Assembly (NCBI GenBank): GCA_002083435.1
Contig: LWDJ01000044.1
Location: 1-64,000, forward strand
Direction: 5' to 3'
Source: Proteobacteria bacterium SG_bin6
GTDB taxonomy: Bacteria > Pseudomonadota > Alphaproteobacteria > Sphingomonadales > Sphingomonadaceae
DNA: 64,000 bases
Shown: one piece after another, positions 23,661 through 33,781 of the stretch
Layout: each line of letters opens with the position of its first letter
Position numbering within the stretch: position 1 is the stretch's first letter
Notes under the pieces: model-generated
Database searches by the model: none
The model's input: the letters and a program-made list of their open reading frames with translations, nothing else
What the model was told of the DNA's origin: nothing
Made by a program: the position numbers and the translations under genes

Positions 23661-24422
23661 CTAGAACGGCAGCCACTTCGCCTTCTCGCTGAACTTCATA
23701 TAGCCCACATTCACCCCAGCGCGCGCGCCGACGCCCAGGCGGATCGGGATCAGGACGATGTTGCCGCGCCGCAAATAGGTCGCCGAAAAGCCGCCGACGA
23801 AATAGAGGTGCCCCTCGCCCTCCGGATAGCGGCGGTAGATTTCCTGGCTGTCGTACAGGTTATAGACCAGCACGAACACCTTCGAGGCATTGCCCCCCGC
23901 GTCGAAGCCGATCGACGGCCCGGTCCAATAGACTGGCCGGTCGCCTTCCACCCGGTGCGACATCACGCCCGAGCCATAGCGCAGCCCGACGACGAACGCG
24001 CCCGATGCTTCGCGCCCGGCGATATAGGCGTTGGGCTCGCCCTGCTCCTTCAGGATTTTCTCGATCAGCCCGGCAAAGCCCTGCGCGCCGCGGCCGAACA
24101 CATCCTCGCCGGCGGCGATCAGATCCTTGCGCTTATAGGTATCGCCGGCGGCGGTCGCGCGATCGGCGACGATCCCATTGGGCGCCGGAGCGGCGGGCGT
24201 CGCCGGCGGCGCGCTATTGGTCGGCGCCGGCGCCACCGGCTCGGCGGGGACCGGATCGCCATAAGCGGGCGCCGAGCTCTGGGGCGCCCGCGCGGGCGCG
24301 GGTGCCAGATCGCGATCAATCGCCGAGTTGGGATCGACGGTGCGCATCTGCGCCGGCGCCGCGCCTGCGAGCGCCAAGCCAGCCAGTGACGCCGCGACGC
24401 GGCGGAAAGTCGAGCGTGCCAC
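23661..24422 (-). CDS. eipA: EipA-family (DUF1134) cell-envelope protein
   Basis: The 253-residue precursor has a signal peptide (cut after about residue 24), a Pro/Ala-rich linker to about residue 85, then the DUF1134 beta domain: KDLIAAGEDVFGRGAQGFAGLIEKIL, FVVGLRYGSG, GPSIGFDAGGN, YFVGGFSATYLRRG, PIRLGVGARAGVNVGYMKFS. EipA proteins of Brucella and Caulobacter support envelope integrity in the periplasm. The start is GTG with AGGGG upstream. Confidence 0.9.
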   Translation of the reverse strand: MARSTFRRVAASLAGLALAGAAPAQMRTVDPNSAIDRDLAPAPARAPQSSAPAYGDPVPAEPVAPAPTNSAPPATPAAPAPNGIVADRATAAGDTYKRKDLIAAGEDVFGRGAQGFAGLIEKILKEQGEPNAYIAGREASGAFVVGLRYGSGVMSHRVEGDRPVYWTGPSIGFDAGGNASKVFVLVYNLYDSQEIYRRYPEGEGHLYFVGGFSATYLRRGNIVLIPIRLGVGARAGVNVGYMKFSEKAKWLPF

Positions 24423-24606
24423 GATGGTTACCCCTTTGCCCTATGCATATGGTTACTATCGCTTGACGATGGTTAACGTCAAGTAAACGGCGACAGGCCG
24501 AGTCGCTTTCGCGCCGACCCGAGCGCGCGCTTTGCGCCCAGGCGACGCTGCGGGAGGTTGAAATGCCCCGGGGCTGTGGCTATAGCCGCCCCTCGCCGCT
24601 TGAGCC

Positions 24607-24699
24607 GGAGACGTGGGTGAGTGGCTGAAACCAGCGGTTTGCTAAACCGCCGTACTCCGATTAGGGGTACCGAGGGTTCGAATCCCTCCGTCTCCGCCA
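24607..24699 (+). tRNA. tRNA-Ser (GCT)
   Basis: The acceptor stem GGAGACG pairs with CGTCTCC (24689-24695), followed by G and encoded CCA. The anticodon loop within CGGTTTGCTAAACCG gives GCT. A long variable arm (around 24650-24672) is present, as expected for class II serine tRNA. Confidence 0.96.
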
Positions 24700-24973
24700 T
24701 TTTACCCTGAAAACACGGGATAATTTTCCGGCGGGAGAGCCACCAACCCGAGTTGCAGCCCTGGTCCCTATGGACATCGCTCCGAATTTTGGCGGCCAAG
24801 CGTGGCGAGGGCATGGCCACCGGACCTTCCCGACCTTCTGACAGGTGCGCGCGCCAGCGGGCCTTCGGTCCTTGATAACAGGCGCAAAAGGCTCACGCTG
24901 CCCGATCGTTCCGGTCGCGCGTCATCATCCCTCGCACGATCCATGCCATGGTATTAGCCAGGGTGCCGCCGCG

Positions 24974-24998
24974 AAAAAGGCGCGGCGCGCCTTTTTCC
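24974..24998. terminator. Bidirectional intrinsic terminator
   Basis: GAAAAAGGCGC (24974-24984) and GCGCCTTTTTC (24988-24998) form a perfect 11-bp stem with loop GGC and a T run on both strands. It lies 78 bp beyond the end of the leftward TonB receptor gene and ends that transcript, and may also stop readthrough from tRNA-Ser. The rest of the gap 24700-25075 shows nothing recognisable. Confidence 0.8.
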
Positions 24999-25075
24999 AA
25001 ACGGGCGCCAAGCCGGCCAAGCGAACCGCCGATGCTCCGGCCATCCACGCGCTGAACAACGGAGGCCGTGGTCCG

Positions 25076-27439
25076 TCAGCGGAACGCGCTGAGCGAGACG
25101 CCGATGATGCGGGGATCGTTGTAGATGCCGGCGCGATAGTTGGAGGTGTCGATCACGCCGATCAGATTGCGGTTGTCGGTCAGGTTGCGCGCGAACGCCG
25201 CCAGCTCATAACGGCCGAACGCCACCCCCAGCTTCAGCCCCAGCTCGTTATTGCCGTCGGAGGTATATTCGACGCTCTTGTAGAGCACATAGTTGATCTT
25301 GCCCTGCAGATTGAAGTCGGTCGCGACGAACAGCCGCACGTCGCGGCTGGTGGGCAGCAGCAGATCATAGCGCGCGGTAAGGTTCAGATTGTAATCGGGG
25401 GCGTTGGGCAGCGCGTTGCCGTCGATCTGCGCGAAGAAGTTGTTGCCCACCCGCACCACCGGGTTGAGCACGGTCTGCGAGACGACGCCGCCCGCCGCGC
25501 CGACCTGGGCGAAGACGTTGCGATCGTTGATCTCGGTCTTGAGCAGGCTCAGCCCCGCGCCCAGCCGCAGGTTGCGCACCGGGCGCAGTTCCAGTTCGCC
25601 TTCCATGCCATAGCCGGTCGCGCGATTGGCATTGAACAGCACGCCGTTGCCGTTGCTGTCATTGGCGTTGAGCTGGATATTGTCGACATTGTAATAGAAG
25701 CCGCTGACGCTGAAGCGCAGCAGATTGCCGAGCAGCCCGGTCTTCAGCCCCGCTTCATAGCTGGTATTGGTTTCCGAATTGGCGGTGGTGAAGGGCGCGT
25801 TGAACACCGCCGAGCGGCCCTGGATGGTCGGCCCGCGGAAACCGCGCGCGACGCGGGCATAGAGGCTGACATCGTTGCTCGCGCGGTAGAGCAGGCTCAC
25901 GTCCCAGCTCGGCTGCGTGTCCGACAGGGTCACTCGGCGCGCGCCCGTGAATGTGGAAACGCCGGCAATGGTGTCCGCCGTTTGCAGCAAATTGGTGTCC
26001 TTGCTGTCCTCGGTCACGCGCACGCCGCCGGTCAGCGTCAGGCGTCTGGTGATATCGAAGCTCGCCTGGCCGAACACCGCCCAGCTGGTGTTGACGTTGC
26101 GCAGCACCACGAAATTGTTGGGGTTGGGCGTGGTGCCGAGCACGTTGCTCGTCAGGAAGAATGCGCGTTGATCGAACTCGGTCGTGTCGCGCGAGTCGAA
26201 ATAGATCGCGCCGACCTGCCATTTGAAGCGGCCGCTGTTCGGGCTCGCGAGGCGGACTTCCTCGGTCCATTGGTCGAGCTGGCGCAGCCGGCCCTGTGAT
26301 TGGCCGCAGCCCGCCGCGCAGATATTGGGCGCGACGCCGCCGAAATTGGCCGCCGCGCCGCCATCGGTGTCCCCCCGGCTGAAGCCCGAGGCGCGCTCCC
26401 AGGCGGTGATCGAGGTGAGCGTCACCGGGCCGAAATCGTAATCGGCCTTCAGCGAGGCGCCACCCGTCTGATAGGCCTGCGGATTGTTGCGCGCCTCGTC
26501 ATAGGCGACGATCGAGCGATCGAAATTGGCCGGCACGGCGTTGGTGCCCCGCTGGATCGAGCCGCGATAGAAGATCGAGGCGGTGCCGGCATAATCGCGG
26601 TAATGGCCCGACAGGCGCAGGCCCAGCGCCTCGGTCGGCTTGGCGAGCAGTTGCAGGCGGATGTCGCGCTCGTCGAACCCGCCCATCACGTCGCGCCCCG
26701 GCACCGTGCCGTCGTCCGAGGGGCCGGTATAGGTGTTGCTGATCCAATTGTCGCGGTGCTGGTAGAGGCCGGACAGGCGGAAGCTCAGCGTGCCGTCGCT
26801 CGTGATCGGTCCGCCGATACCCGCATCGGCGTTCACCGTGTTGAAGGTGCCATAGGTGAGGCTCCCCTGGCCCGCCCAAGTGGACGTCGGCTGGGCGCTG
26901 TCGAACTTGACGATGCCGGCGGTGGTGTTGCGGCCGAACAGCGAGCCCTGCGGGCCTTTCAACACCTCGACCTGGGCGACATCGAAAGCGGGGTTTGATT
27001 TGAGCACGACATGCTCTTCGATCACATCGTCCTGGATAAGGGTGACGGGTTGCGAGGCGCCGAGGTAGAAGTCGATATTGCCGAGGCCGCGAATATAGAA
27101 ACGCGGGAAAATGCGGCCGGTGGTCGATTCGACATAGAGGCTGGGCACCCGGCCCGAGAGTGAAAGCAAGGTGTCCGCGCCGCCCGACTGGAAATCACGA
27201 AGCGCCTCGGGCTTCAGCACCGACACCGCGATCGGCACGGCGAGCGTGCTTTCGGTGCGCCGCTGCGCCGTGACGACAACTTCGCCGCCCGCCGCGGCAT
27301 CGCTGCTGTCGGTGGGCGTGGTTGCGTCGCTCGGCGGCGCGAGGGGTTTTTCCGCGGCACGGGCCGGCATTGCGGCGAGCAAAGCCATCGATGGCACGCC
27401 GGCAAGCATCATCGCGCGCAGCCAGAGCATCTTCGTCAT
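25076..27439 (-). CDS. TonB-dependent receptor
   Basis: The precursor has 787 residues from the ATG at 27439. It has a signal peptide (TKMLWLRAMMLAGVPSMALLAAMPARA), a TonB box region EVVVTAQRR, the plug motif VEVLKGPQGSLFGRNTTAG and alternating barrel strands to the end. It imports a substrate across the outer membrane. Placement at the end of the glucan locus suggests an oligosaccharide, but the first receptor (33782-36604) is closer to the enzymes. It could also serve another substrate. Confidence 0.9.
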   Translation of the reverse strand: MTKMLWLRAMMLAGVPSMALLAAMPARAAEKPLAPPSDATTPTDSSDAAAGGEVVVTAQRRTESTLAVPIAVSVLKPEALRDFQSGGADTLLSLSGRVPSLYVESTTGRIFPRFYIRGLGNIDFYLGASQPVTLIQDDVIEEHVVLKSNPAFDVAQVEVLKGPQGSLFGRNTTAGIVKFDSAQPTSTWAGQGSLTYGTFNTVNADAGIGGPITSDGTLSFRLSGLYQHRDNWISNTYTGPSDDGTVPGRDVMGGFDERDIRLQLLAKPTEALGLRLSGHYRDYAGTASIFYRGSIQRGTNAVPANFDRSIVAYDEARNNPQAYQTGGASLKADYDFGPVTLTSITAWERASGFSRGDTDGGAAANFGGVAPNICAAGCGQSQGRLRQLDQWTEEVRLASPNSGRFKWQVGAIYFDSRDTTEFDQRAFFLTSNVLGTTPNPNNFVVLRNVNTSWAVFGQASFDITRRLTLTGGVRVTEDSKDTNLLQTADTIAGVSTFTGARRVTLSDTQPSWDVSLLYRASNDVSLYARVARGFRGPTIQGRSAVFNAPFTTANSETNTSYEAGLKTGLLGNLLRFSVSGFYYNVDNIQLNANDSNGNGVLFNANRATGYGMEGELELRPVRNLRLGAGLSLLKTEINDRNVFAQVGAAGGVVSQTVLNPVVRVGNNFFAQIDGNALPNAPDYNLNLTARYDLLLPTSRDVRLFVATDFNLQGKINYVLYKSVEYTSDGNNELGLKLGVAFGRYELAAFARNLTDNRNLIGVIDTSNYRAGIYNDPRIIGVSLSAFR

Positions 27440-27700
27440 GCAAGCCCCCAATTCACCGATGAACCGTGCCAGCGGCGGGTAATGTCGCCTCGCCGGTCGC
27501 TGAGCGACTGCGCGCAGCATGTGACATTGTTGTTGCAGTGCAGCACGTTGGGAACATTAAATGGCGGACGCCGCGCATGTTCCGTGCGTCGGCGCGAGCG
27601 TTGCTGACCGGGAAAGCGAGCCGGCTCGCGAACGAATGGAGCCGAACGGTCGGGCGCGATTTGGGGTCGCCGCGCGGGCGACCCTCAAGCCCCGGTGGTT

Positions 27701-27880
27701 CCCGTGGGTGCGGCCGACGGTCGAGCGCCCGGCGAGCTTCCAGGCATCGGCGAAATCGCTGATCGAGGCGACGTAGCCCGTTGCAAAGTCGCGCTTCGAT
27801 CCCTCGGAGGGGCCGCCCGGGCCGATCATCGGATTGACCAGCACCAGCCGCCGCACCGCCCCAGGTGCCATCGCGGCAAG
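27701..27880 (-). pseudogene. Alpha/beta-hydrolase remnant
   Basis: Read leftward, this stretch encodes ELAAMAPGAVRRLVLVNP and then MIGPGGPSEGSKRDFATGYV, text typical of the strand after the nucleophile elbow in alpha/beta hydrolases. Upstream and downstream the frame turns into low-quality sequence, and no catalytic Ser or His context survives. It fills the 27521-27951 gap between the MFS and TonB genes, so a gene of the locus has probably been lost. Confidence 0.45.
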
Positions 27881-27951
27881 TTCCGGCTGCCGGCGCGTTC
27901 GAAGGGACCATCTCCGCACCCCAGCGCCAGTTTGCAGCAGCGCGATTGCCC

Positions 27952-29214
27952 TCACTCCCGCCCGGACCGCTGGGGCAGGTTGATCCGCGCCGCGCAAAGC
28001 GCCGCGATCAGCGCGCCAGCAGTCGCCAGCTCGAGCACCAGCACGATCCGCCCGCCCACCTCCCGCCCGCCATCCCCGATCATGACCAACGTGATCACCG
28101 GCGCGAGCACGGCGGGGAGGGTATTGGTCAAATTCATGATGCCGAGCAGCGTCGCGCGGCGTCGGCTCGCCGCGATCAGCTGCGCGACCATCGCGCCGTC
28201 AACCGCCAGAAACCCCGCCAGCCCCATCGCGAACAGCGCATAGGCGGCCACGACCAGCGGCCAGAGGCGGAGCGCCGCAAGCCCCGCCATCCCGAATGCC
28301 ACCGCCAGCGCCGATCCCGCCAGCACCCATTGCCGCCGCCGCGCGCGATCCGACCAGGCTCCGATCGCCAGCCCACCCAAGATCGACGCGGCGGTAAAGC
28401 CAAGCGACAGCGTGCCGACCGCGGTCGATATCGCCGCTACCCCGCCCGCTGGCCTCACCACATGCGCGACATAATGATAGAGATAGGGCAGGATCGCTGC
28501 GGCGGCGAACTGGATCAGCAGCCGGGCCGTCCAGGCTAGGCCGAAATTGCGCAGCATGTCGCGGGGCGCAGCGGCTACCGGCAGAGATGCGCGCGCCGGC
28601 AGGGCCAGCGCATCGGGCAGGCGTCGCGGCCAGAACAGGAGCAGTGGCAGCACCAGCGCCGCCGTGATCGCGCCCGTAACCCCGATCTGCGCCGCGGTGC
28701 CGATCGCCGGCAGCCGCGCGAGCAGCGCGACCGCGAGCGATCCGGCGGGCAGCGCCAGCCCCAGCCACCCCGCCATCATTCCCTTGGCACGATCACTGAC
28801 ATGATCGACCAACATCGCGACCAGCGGCGAGAGCAGGCAATTCAGCGCGAGCTGGAACGCAAGCACCGCGATCATCAGGCCGGCGAAGCCGCGCGCCGCC
28901 GCCAATAGCGCCAGCGCGGCGATCACCGCCGCCAGCCCGGCCACGATCATCCGTCGCCGATGCCCGTCACGCGCGTAAACTCTGTCGCTGATATGGCCGG
29001 CCACGATATTGCCGAGCGCCGCCATGCAGCCGCCGGCGATCAGCAGCCAGCTGAGCGCCACCACCTGCGCCGCGCCGCCCCGGATCGTCCCGATCGCGGC
29101 GATCTTGGCGGGCAGGATCAGCGGCGCCAACGGCATGAAAGCCACGAAACACCCGAACATCGCCAGCACATAAAGCACGCCAAAGCAGCGCGGCGCGGGC
29201 GGCGATGCGCTCAA
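27952..29214 (-). CDS. MFS transporter, probable sugar permease
   Basis: The 420-residue protein has about 12 membrane spans and the MFS loop motif (GHISDRVYARDGHRRR) after TM2, with a related motif (GAWSDRARRRQ) after TM8. The start is TTG in a TTGA overlap with the LacI stop, so it is translationally coupled to the regulator. In this locus it most likely takes up glucose or short glucosides from the periplasm; substrate is inferred from context. Confidence 0.82.
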   Translation of the reverse strand: MSASPPAPRCFGVLYVLAMFGCFVAFMPLAPLILPAKIAAIGTIRGGAAQVVALSWLLIAGGCMAALGNIVAGHISDRVYARDGHRRRMIVAGLAAVIAALALLAAARGFAGLMIAVLAFQLALNCLLSPLVAMLVDHVSDRAKGMMAGWLGLALPAGSLAVALLARLPAIGTAAQIGVTGAITAALVLPLLLFWPRRLPDALALPARASLPVAAAPRDMLRNFGLAWTARLLIQFAAAAILPYLYHYVAHVVRPAGGVAAISTAVGTLSLGFTAASILGGLAIGAWSDRARRRQWVLAGSALAVAFGMAGLAALRLWPLVVAAYALFAMGLAGFLAVDGAMVAQLIAASRRRATLLGIMNLTNTLPAVLAPVITLVMIGDGGREVGGRIVLVLELATAGALIAALCAARINLPQRSGRE

Positions 29215-30287
29215 GGCGCGGGATGGAACGCGCCCGCTGGCGCCGGGCGCGCGGTGCTCTGGCGGTCGATCAGCTCGAAGGGCAGCAGATGGTCGCCCGC
29301 CACCGCCTCGCCACCGCGCGCCGCGATCAGCTTGGTGCAGATCGTCTCGGCGAGGGCGGAGATCGGCTGGCGGATCGCGGTGAGCGGCGGCACGCTGAAG
29401 CGCACCCCTGGCGTATCGTCAAAACTCACCACCGAAAGCGCGCCTGGCACCGCGATTCCGCTGCCGGCGGCGACATGGAGCACGGCAAATGCCATTTCGT
29501 CATTGCTGGCGATCACCGCGCTCGGCGGATCGGACTGGCGCAAGAGCCGCTCCATCGCCGCCGCGCCCGAGGCGAAGGTGAAATCACCGTGCTGGATATC
29601 GCCTTCGGCAACCACCAGCCCCGCCGCCGCCATCGCCGCCGCATAGCCCTGCTCACGCGCATCCGACACGGCATAATGCGCGCTCCCCGAAATAAAGCCG
29701 ATCCGCCGGTGCCCGAGCCTGACGAGATGGTCGACCGCCGCCGCCGCCGCATCATGATCGCTCATGAACACATTGATGCCATCGTCATGCCGCGCTGAAG
29801 AACCCATGCGGCCAAAGGCGATCCCGCGCCGCTTCAGCAGCGCGGCAAGCTCGGCATTTTCGCTGTGCGGCGGGGTGAGGATCACGCCATCGGGCCTGAG
29901 CGATGAAAGCACGCGATCAAGCTGGCGCGCCGCGCGATCGGGTTCGGTGTCGATCAGCTCGATCAGCAGATGATAGCCATGCGCTTCGCACGTGAGCATC
30001 CCACCATGGAGCATCTGGTCGACCCAGTCATTGCCGCGCCCGGCGCGCCAATTCTCGATCGTGCGGGCGCGATCGTTGATCGCCATGATCAGATAGGATC
30101 GCCCGCCGCCCATGCGCCGCGCCGCCTGGCTCGGCACATAGCCCAGCTCCTCGATCGCGGCCAGAATGCGCGCGCGCACCGCCGGCTTGACGCTGGGGCC
30201 ATTGTTGATGACGCGCGACACCGTCTGCCGCGAAACCCCCGCCGCCTGCGCCACATGCTCGATCGTCGGCGACGCATGTCTGGTCAT
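29211..30287 (-). CDS. LacI-family transcriptional regulator
   Basis: The 358-residue protein has the N-terminal HTH (TIEHVAQAAGVSRQTVSRVINN) with hinge helix (PSQAARRMG), then the periplasmic-binding-like sensor domain (GVILTPPHSEN, GHRRIGFISG, AVIASNDEMAF, VPGALSVVSFDDTP). It probably represses the glucan locus and is released by a sugar. Two lac-type dyads at 36678-36712 upstream of the first TonB gene are the best candidate targets. Confidence 0.93.
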   Translation of the reverse strand: MTRHASPTIEHVAQAAGVSRQTVSRVINNGPSVKPAVRARILAAIEELGYVPSQAARRMGGGRSYLIMAINDRARTIENWRAGRGNDWVDQMLHGGMLTCEAHGYHLLIELIDTEPDRAARQLDRVLSSLRPDGVILTPPHSENAELAALLKRRGIAFGRMGSSARHDDGINVFMSDHDAAAAAVDHLVRLGHRRIGFISGSAHYAVSDAREQGYAAAMAAAGLVVAEGDIQHGDFTFASGAAAMERLLRQSDPPSAVIASNDEMAFAVLHVAAGSGIAVPGALSVVSFDDTPGVRFSVPPLTAIRQPISALAETICTKLIAARGGEAVAGDHLLPFELIDRQSTARPAPAGAFHPAP

Positions 30288-30380
30288 GTCGGCTCTTGTT
30301 CCTGCGTTGGTTGCCCATCGGCACGGCGGCGCCTCTAGCCCAGCCTTGCCGTGCTGCCAATCAGCCGCAGGCGGCGCTGC

Positions 30381-32888
30381 TCAGCGCCGCTGTGCCGGGC
30401 AGGCGAGCACTTGCCCCGCCGGGGCCGCGATGCGGATATCGGAGAGGGCGAGCGACAGGCTGCCGCGCGTTTCCACCACGAACGGCGTATCGATCGCGCG
30501 CCGCTGGCCCCGCGCGCCGAAGCAGCCGAGCGGGAGCGATACGGTGCGCCAGCCCGGCTTCGCGCCGCGCAACAGCGCGGTTGCGTCGATCAGCCGGTCG
30601 CCGGTGCCGCGCCCGCCGATGCCGATCCGGACCGTGGCGGTCGGCGCGCGCCGCACCTGCCAATCGATCACCAGCGCCTGGCCAGGCTGCGAGAGATCGA
30701 GCTGCCGCGCCGCCGCCACATCGATCCGGCCAAGCGCGCCACCGCGCCAGTTGATGAGGCGCGCATCTTCCTGCCGGTTGCGGTCAACCCCGCGCATCGT
30801 CACCACGCCGGTGGTGCTGCGCCCGGCGTTGCTGCTGATCGCCTCGGGCGTGCCGCCGCCCTCGCTCAGCCGGGTGAACCAGGCCGCGGGCAGCCCGGTG
30901 CGCCCGAGGATGACGCGGCGGTTCTCCGCCCGGGTGCCGGCGGGCGCGGTTTCGGGGAGCGGGCCGATCGTCGACACCGCATCGGTCGTCAGCCCATAGC
31001 CCAGCGGGAACAACGTTGCCGGATCGCCCGCCACGCCGATGCGGGGCGGCATCGGGCCATTGGGCCAGCTAAAGGGCAGCCGCCCGCGAAACTCATGCGC
31101 CACCGCGCCGTCGGCCCGGCGGAAGAGCAGATCGGCGACACCGCCCCCCTCGCCCCCCGGCAGGAACGCCGCGACGAACGCATCGGCCTGGTTGATTTCG
31201 AGATTGACCCACATCGGTCGGCCCGAAAGGAACACCGCCACCACCGGCACCCCCGCCGCACGCAGCCGCTGCATGATGCGATAGCTTTTGAAATCGTCAT
31301 GATATTCAAGCGTATCGATATCGCCCATGAACTCGGCATAGGGTTTTTCGCCGAACACCACGATCGCGACATCGGGCCGGGCGGTGAAGCTGCCGTCGGG
31401 GGAAAGCTGCGCGGTGCCGCCCGCCGCCGCCACCGTTTCGGCAATGCCGCCATAGATGCTCTGGGCATGGGGGAAATCGCGGTTGGTGAGCGCGCCGCCA
31501 CCCTGCCAGCTGATCGTCCAGCCGCCGGCCTGCATCGCGATGTCGTCGGCCCCGTCCCCCGCCACCAGCACGCGCTGATTGGGGCGCAGCGGCAGCAGCC
31601 GGTTGTTGTTCTTCAGCAGCACCAGCGATTCGCGCACCGCCCGGCGGGCGAGCGCCCGGTGTTCGGCGCTGCCGAGCAGCTCAAACCGGCCCGCGAGCGG
31701 GCGCGACGAGGGGCGGCCCTTGCGGAACACCCCGGCCGCCACTTTCACGCGCAGGATGCGCCGCACCGCCTCGTTCAGCCGCGCCATGCTGATCGCGCCC
31801 GATTTCACCTGCGCGGTGGTCGCCGCGAGCAGCGGCTTCCAGCTATCGGGCGCCATGAAAATGTCGAGCCCGGCGTTGAACGCGGCGGCGCAGCTGGCCA
31901 CCGAACAGCCGGGCACCTGGCCATGGCCGTTCCAATCGCCCACCACCAGCCCCTTGAAGCCCAGCCCGCCGGCAGCGGCGTCGCCGCGCAAATAGCCCGT
32001 CAGCAGCGGCTTGTTACCGTGCATCTTCACGCCGTTGACGCTGGAGAAAGACGCCATCACCGTCTCCACGCCGCTGGCGATGGCGGGCGGATAGCCGGCG
32101 GCATGAACCGCGCGCAGCTCGGCCTCGGGCGCCACGGCATCGCCCTGATCCTTGCCGCCGGTGCCGCCATCGGCGAGGAAATGCTTGGCGGTGGCGATCA
32201 CCTTGTCCGGCCCCAGAAAGCCGGGCGTGCCGGGCGTTCCCTGCAGGCCCTCCACCATCGCCCCTGCCATCGCCGCCACGATCTGCGGGTCTTCCGAATA
32301 GCTTTCGTAAGTCCGCCCCCAGCGCGGATCGCGCACCACCGCCAGCGTCGGCGCGAAGGTCCAGTCGATCCCGGTCACCGCGATTTCGGTGGCGGTCGCC
32401 GCGCCGATCGCGCGCACCAGCGCCGGATCGCGCGTTGCGCCCAGGCCGATATTGTGCGGGAACAGCGTCGCGCCGATGATATTGTTATGGCCGTGGAGCG
32501 CATCGATCGCCCAAAGCGGGGGGATCGGGCGGCGGCCATCGGCGCGCGGCGCCATCGCCGCATCCCAATTGGCGTCCGCCAGCGCCAGCCAGCGCGCGGG
32601 CGGCGCCTTGTCGTCGCTGCCCGGGCCGCTGTTGCCGCCGCTCAAATAGCTGCCGAAGCGGTATTGGGCCATGTCGGCCGGCGTGAAGCTTCCGGTATCG
32701 GGCTGGATGATCTGGGCGATCTTCTGATCGAGCGACATGCCCGCCAAGATCGCCTCCACCTCGGCATCGATCGGCTGGCTGTCGACCGCAACCGGGCCAG
32801 CCCTTTGCTGCGCGGTCGCGCCGCCTGCGATCAGCGCTGCCGTTCCCAGCAGCGCGGCGGCCACGCCCAGGCCCATCCTCTTACGCAT
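30381..32888 (-). CDS. GH3 beta-glucosidase / exo-beta-glucanase
   Basis: The precursor has 835 residues from the ATG at 32888, sharing one base with the GH16 stop (TGATG). It has a signal peptide ending near ATAQQ, the GH3 barrel with KH motif (235-236), nucleophile D318 in VVGDW, the alpha/beta sandwich (VLLKNNNRLLPL) and a C-terminal extra beta domain as in ExoP-type exo-1,3/1,4-glucanases. It should release glucose from oligomers made by the GH16 enzyme. Confidence 0.92.
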   Translation of the reverse strand: MRKRMGLGVAAALLGTAALIAGGATAQQRAGPVAVDSQPIDAEVEAILAGMSLDQKIAQIIQPDTGSFTPADMAQYRFGSYLSGGNSGPGSDDKAPPARWLALADANWDAAMAPRADGRRPIPPLWAIDALHGHNNIIGATLFPHNIGLGATRDPALVRAIGAATATEIAVTGIDWTFAPTLAVVRDPRWGRTYESYSEDPQIVAAMAGAMVEGLQGTPGTPGFLGPDKVIATAKHFLADGGTGGKDQGDAVAPEAELRAVHAAGYPPAIASGVETVMASFSSVNGVKMHGNKPLLTGYLRGDAAAGGLGFKGLVVGDWNGHGQVPGCSVASCAAAFNAGLDIFMAPDSWKPLLAATTAQVKSGAISMARLNEAVRRILRVKVAAGVFRKGRPSSRPLAGRFELLGSAEHRALARRAVRESLVLLKNNNRLLPLRPNQRVLVAGDGADDIAMQAGGWTISWQGGGALTNRDFPHAQSIYGGIAETVAAAGGTAQLSPDGSFTARPDVAIVVFGEKPYAEFMGDIDTLEYHDDFKSYRIMQRLRAAGVPVVAVFLSGRPMWVNLEINQADAFVAAFLPGGEGGGVADLLFRRADGAVAHEFRGRLPFSWPNGPMPPRIGVAGDPATLFPLGYGLTTDAVSTIGPLPETAPAGTRAENRRVILGRTGLPAAWFTRLSEGGGTPEAISSNAGRSTTGVVTMRGVDRNRQEDARLINWRGGALGRIDVAAARQLDLSQPGQALVIDWQVRRAPTATVRIGIGGRGTGDRLIDATALLRGAKPGWRTVSLPLGCFGARGQRRAIDTPFVVETRGSLSLALSDIRIAAPAGQVLACPAQRR

Positions 32889-33733
32889 CACGGCTTCTTC
32901 TGCTGATAGACGCGGACATAATCGATCTCCATCCGCGCCGGGAAAGCGGCGGGATCGATGCCCTGCTGCCCGCCCCAATCGCCCCCGATCGCGATGTTGA
33001 GCAGCAGGTGGAACGGCCCGTCGAACGGCCAGTCGGAACGCTTGGCGCTCGGGCGCTTGAAGGCGAAGCTACGTTGGTCGTCCACCCCCATGACGATCAG
33101 GTTCGGCGTCCAGCGCAGCTGATAGCGGTGCATTTCGCCACAGGCGCCGCTCACTGTCGCCGCCGCCGTGCGCTCGGTATGATCGATGAAGTTGCCGTTC
33201 TTGGTGTGGGTGGAAAAATGCACCTTGCCGGGATCGAAGCCGACATGCTCCATGATGTCGATCTCGCCGCTGTCGGGCCAGGGGATCGCCTTGTCATCGG
33301 GGAGCATCCAGATGGCAGACCAGGTGCCGCGCCCGCACGGCAGCTTGGCGCGTACCTCAACCGCGCCATAGGTCCAGCTCGCCTTGCCGAGCGTGCGCAG
33401 CCGCGCCGAGCTGTAGCGCTGCCCGCCCCAATCGGGCAGCTTGGCGATGGCGGCGGCATCGGCGCGCGCCTCGATGATCAGCGCGCCCTTTTCCACACGG
33501 GCGTTTTCGGCGCGGGCGTTGCTGTAATATTGCTGTTCGTTGTTGAACCAGCCGCGCTTGTTATGCTCGATATCATAGGCCCATTTGCCCGGGTCCGGCG
33601 GGCCGTCCTGCTCGAATTCATCGGCCCAGACGAGCGCATAATCGCCAGGGACCATCGGCTCGGCGCGCGCGGCGCCGCCCGCGAGCAGCACGGCCAGAAG
33701 CCCCAGGGCGCAGCGGCTGTGCACGAAGCTCAT
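32888..33733 (-). CDS. GH16 endo-beta-glucanase (laminarinase-like)
   Basis: The precursor has 281 residues. The ATG at 33733 is chosen because AAGGGAGGAG precedes it. A signal peptide ends near ARA. The catalytic motif GEIDIMEHVG places E157, D159 and E162 as nucleophile, helper and acid/base. The family cuts beta-1,3 or mixed beta-1,3-1,4-glucans internally. It lies 48 bp after the TonB receptor gene and overlaps the GH3 gene, so they form one operon. Confidence 0.93.
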   Translation of the reverse strand: MSFVHSRCALGLLAVLLAGGAARAEPMVPGDYALVWADEFEQDGPPDPGKWAYDIEHNKRGWFNNEQQYYSNARAENARVEKGALIIEARADAAAIAKLPDWGGQRYSSARLRTLGKASWTYGAVEVRAKLPCGRGTWSAIWMLPDDKAIPWPDSGEIDIMEHVGFDPGKVHFSTHTKNGNFIDHTERTAAATVSGACGEMHRYQLRWTPNLIVMGVDDQRSFAFKRPSAKRSDWPFDGPFHLLLNIAIGGDWGGQQGIDPAAFPARMEIDYVRVYQQKKP

Positions 33734-33781
33734 GACATCTCCTCCCTTACGCAAGGCGAGTTTGACCGGGGCGCGGGTTGA

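Noticed and set aside
24479..24820. Small leftward open frame containing ETEGFEPSVP
   Set aside because: This is the familiar false translation of the antisense strand of tRNA-Ser.
30351..32906. Long + strand open frame (about 850 codons) opposite the GH3 gene
   Set aside because: It is a mirror of a well-supported GH3 enzyme and has His/Arg/Gly-rich shadow composition.
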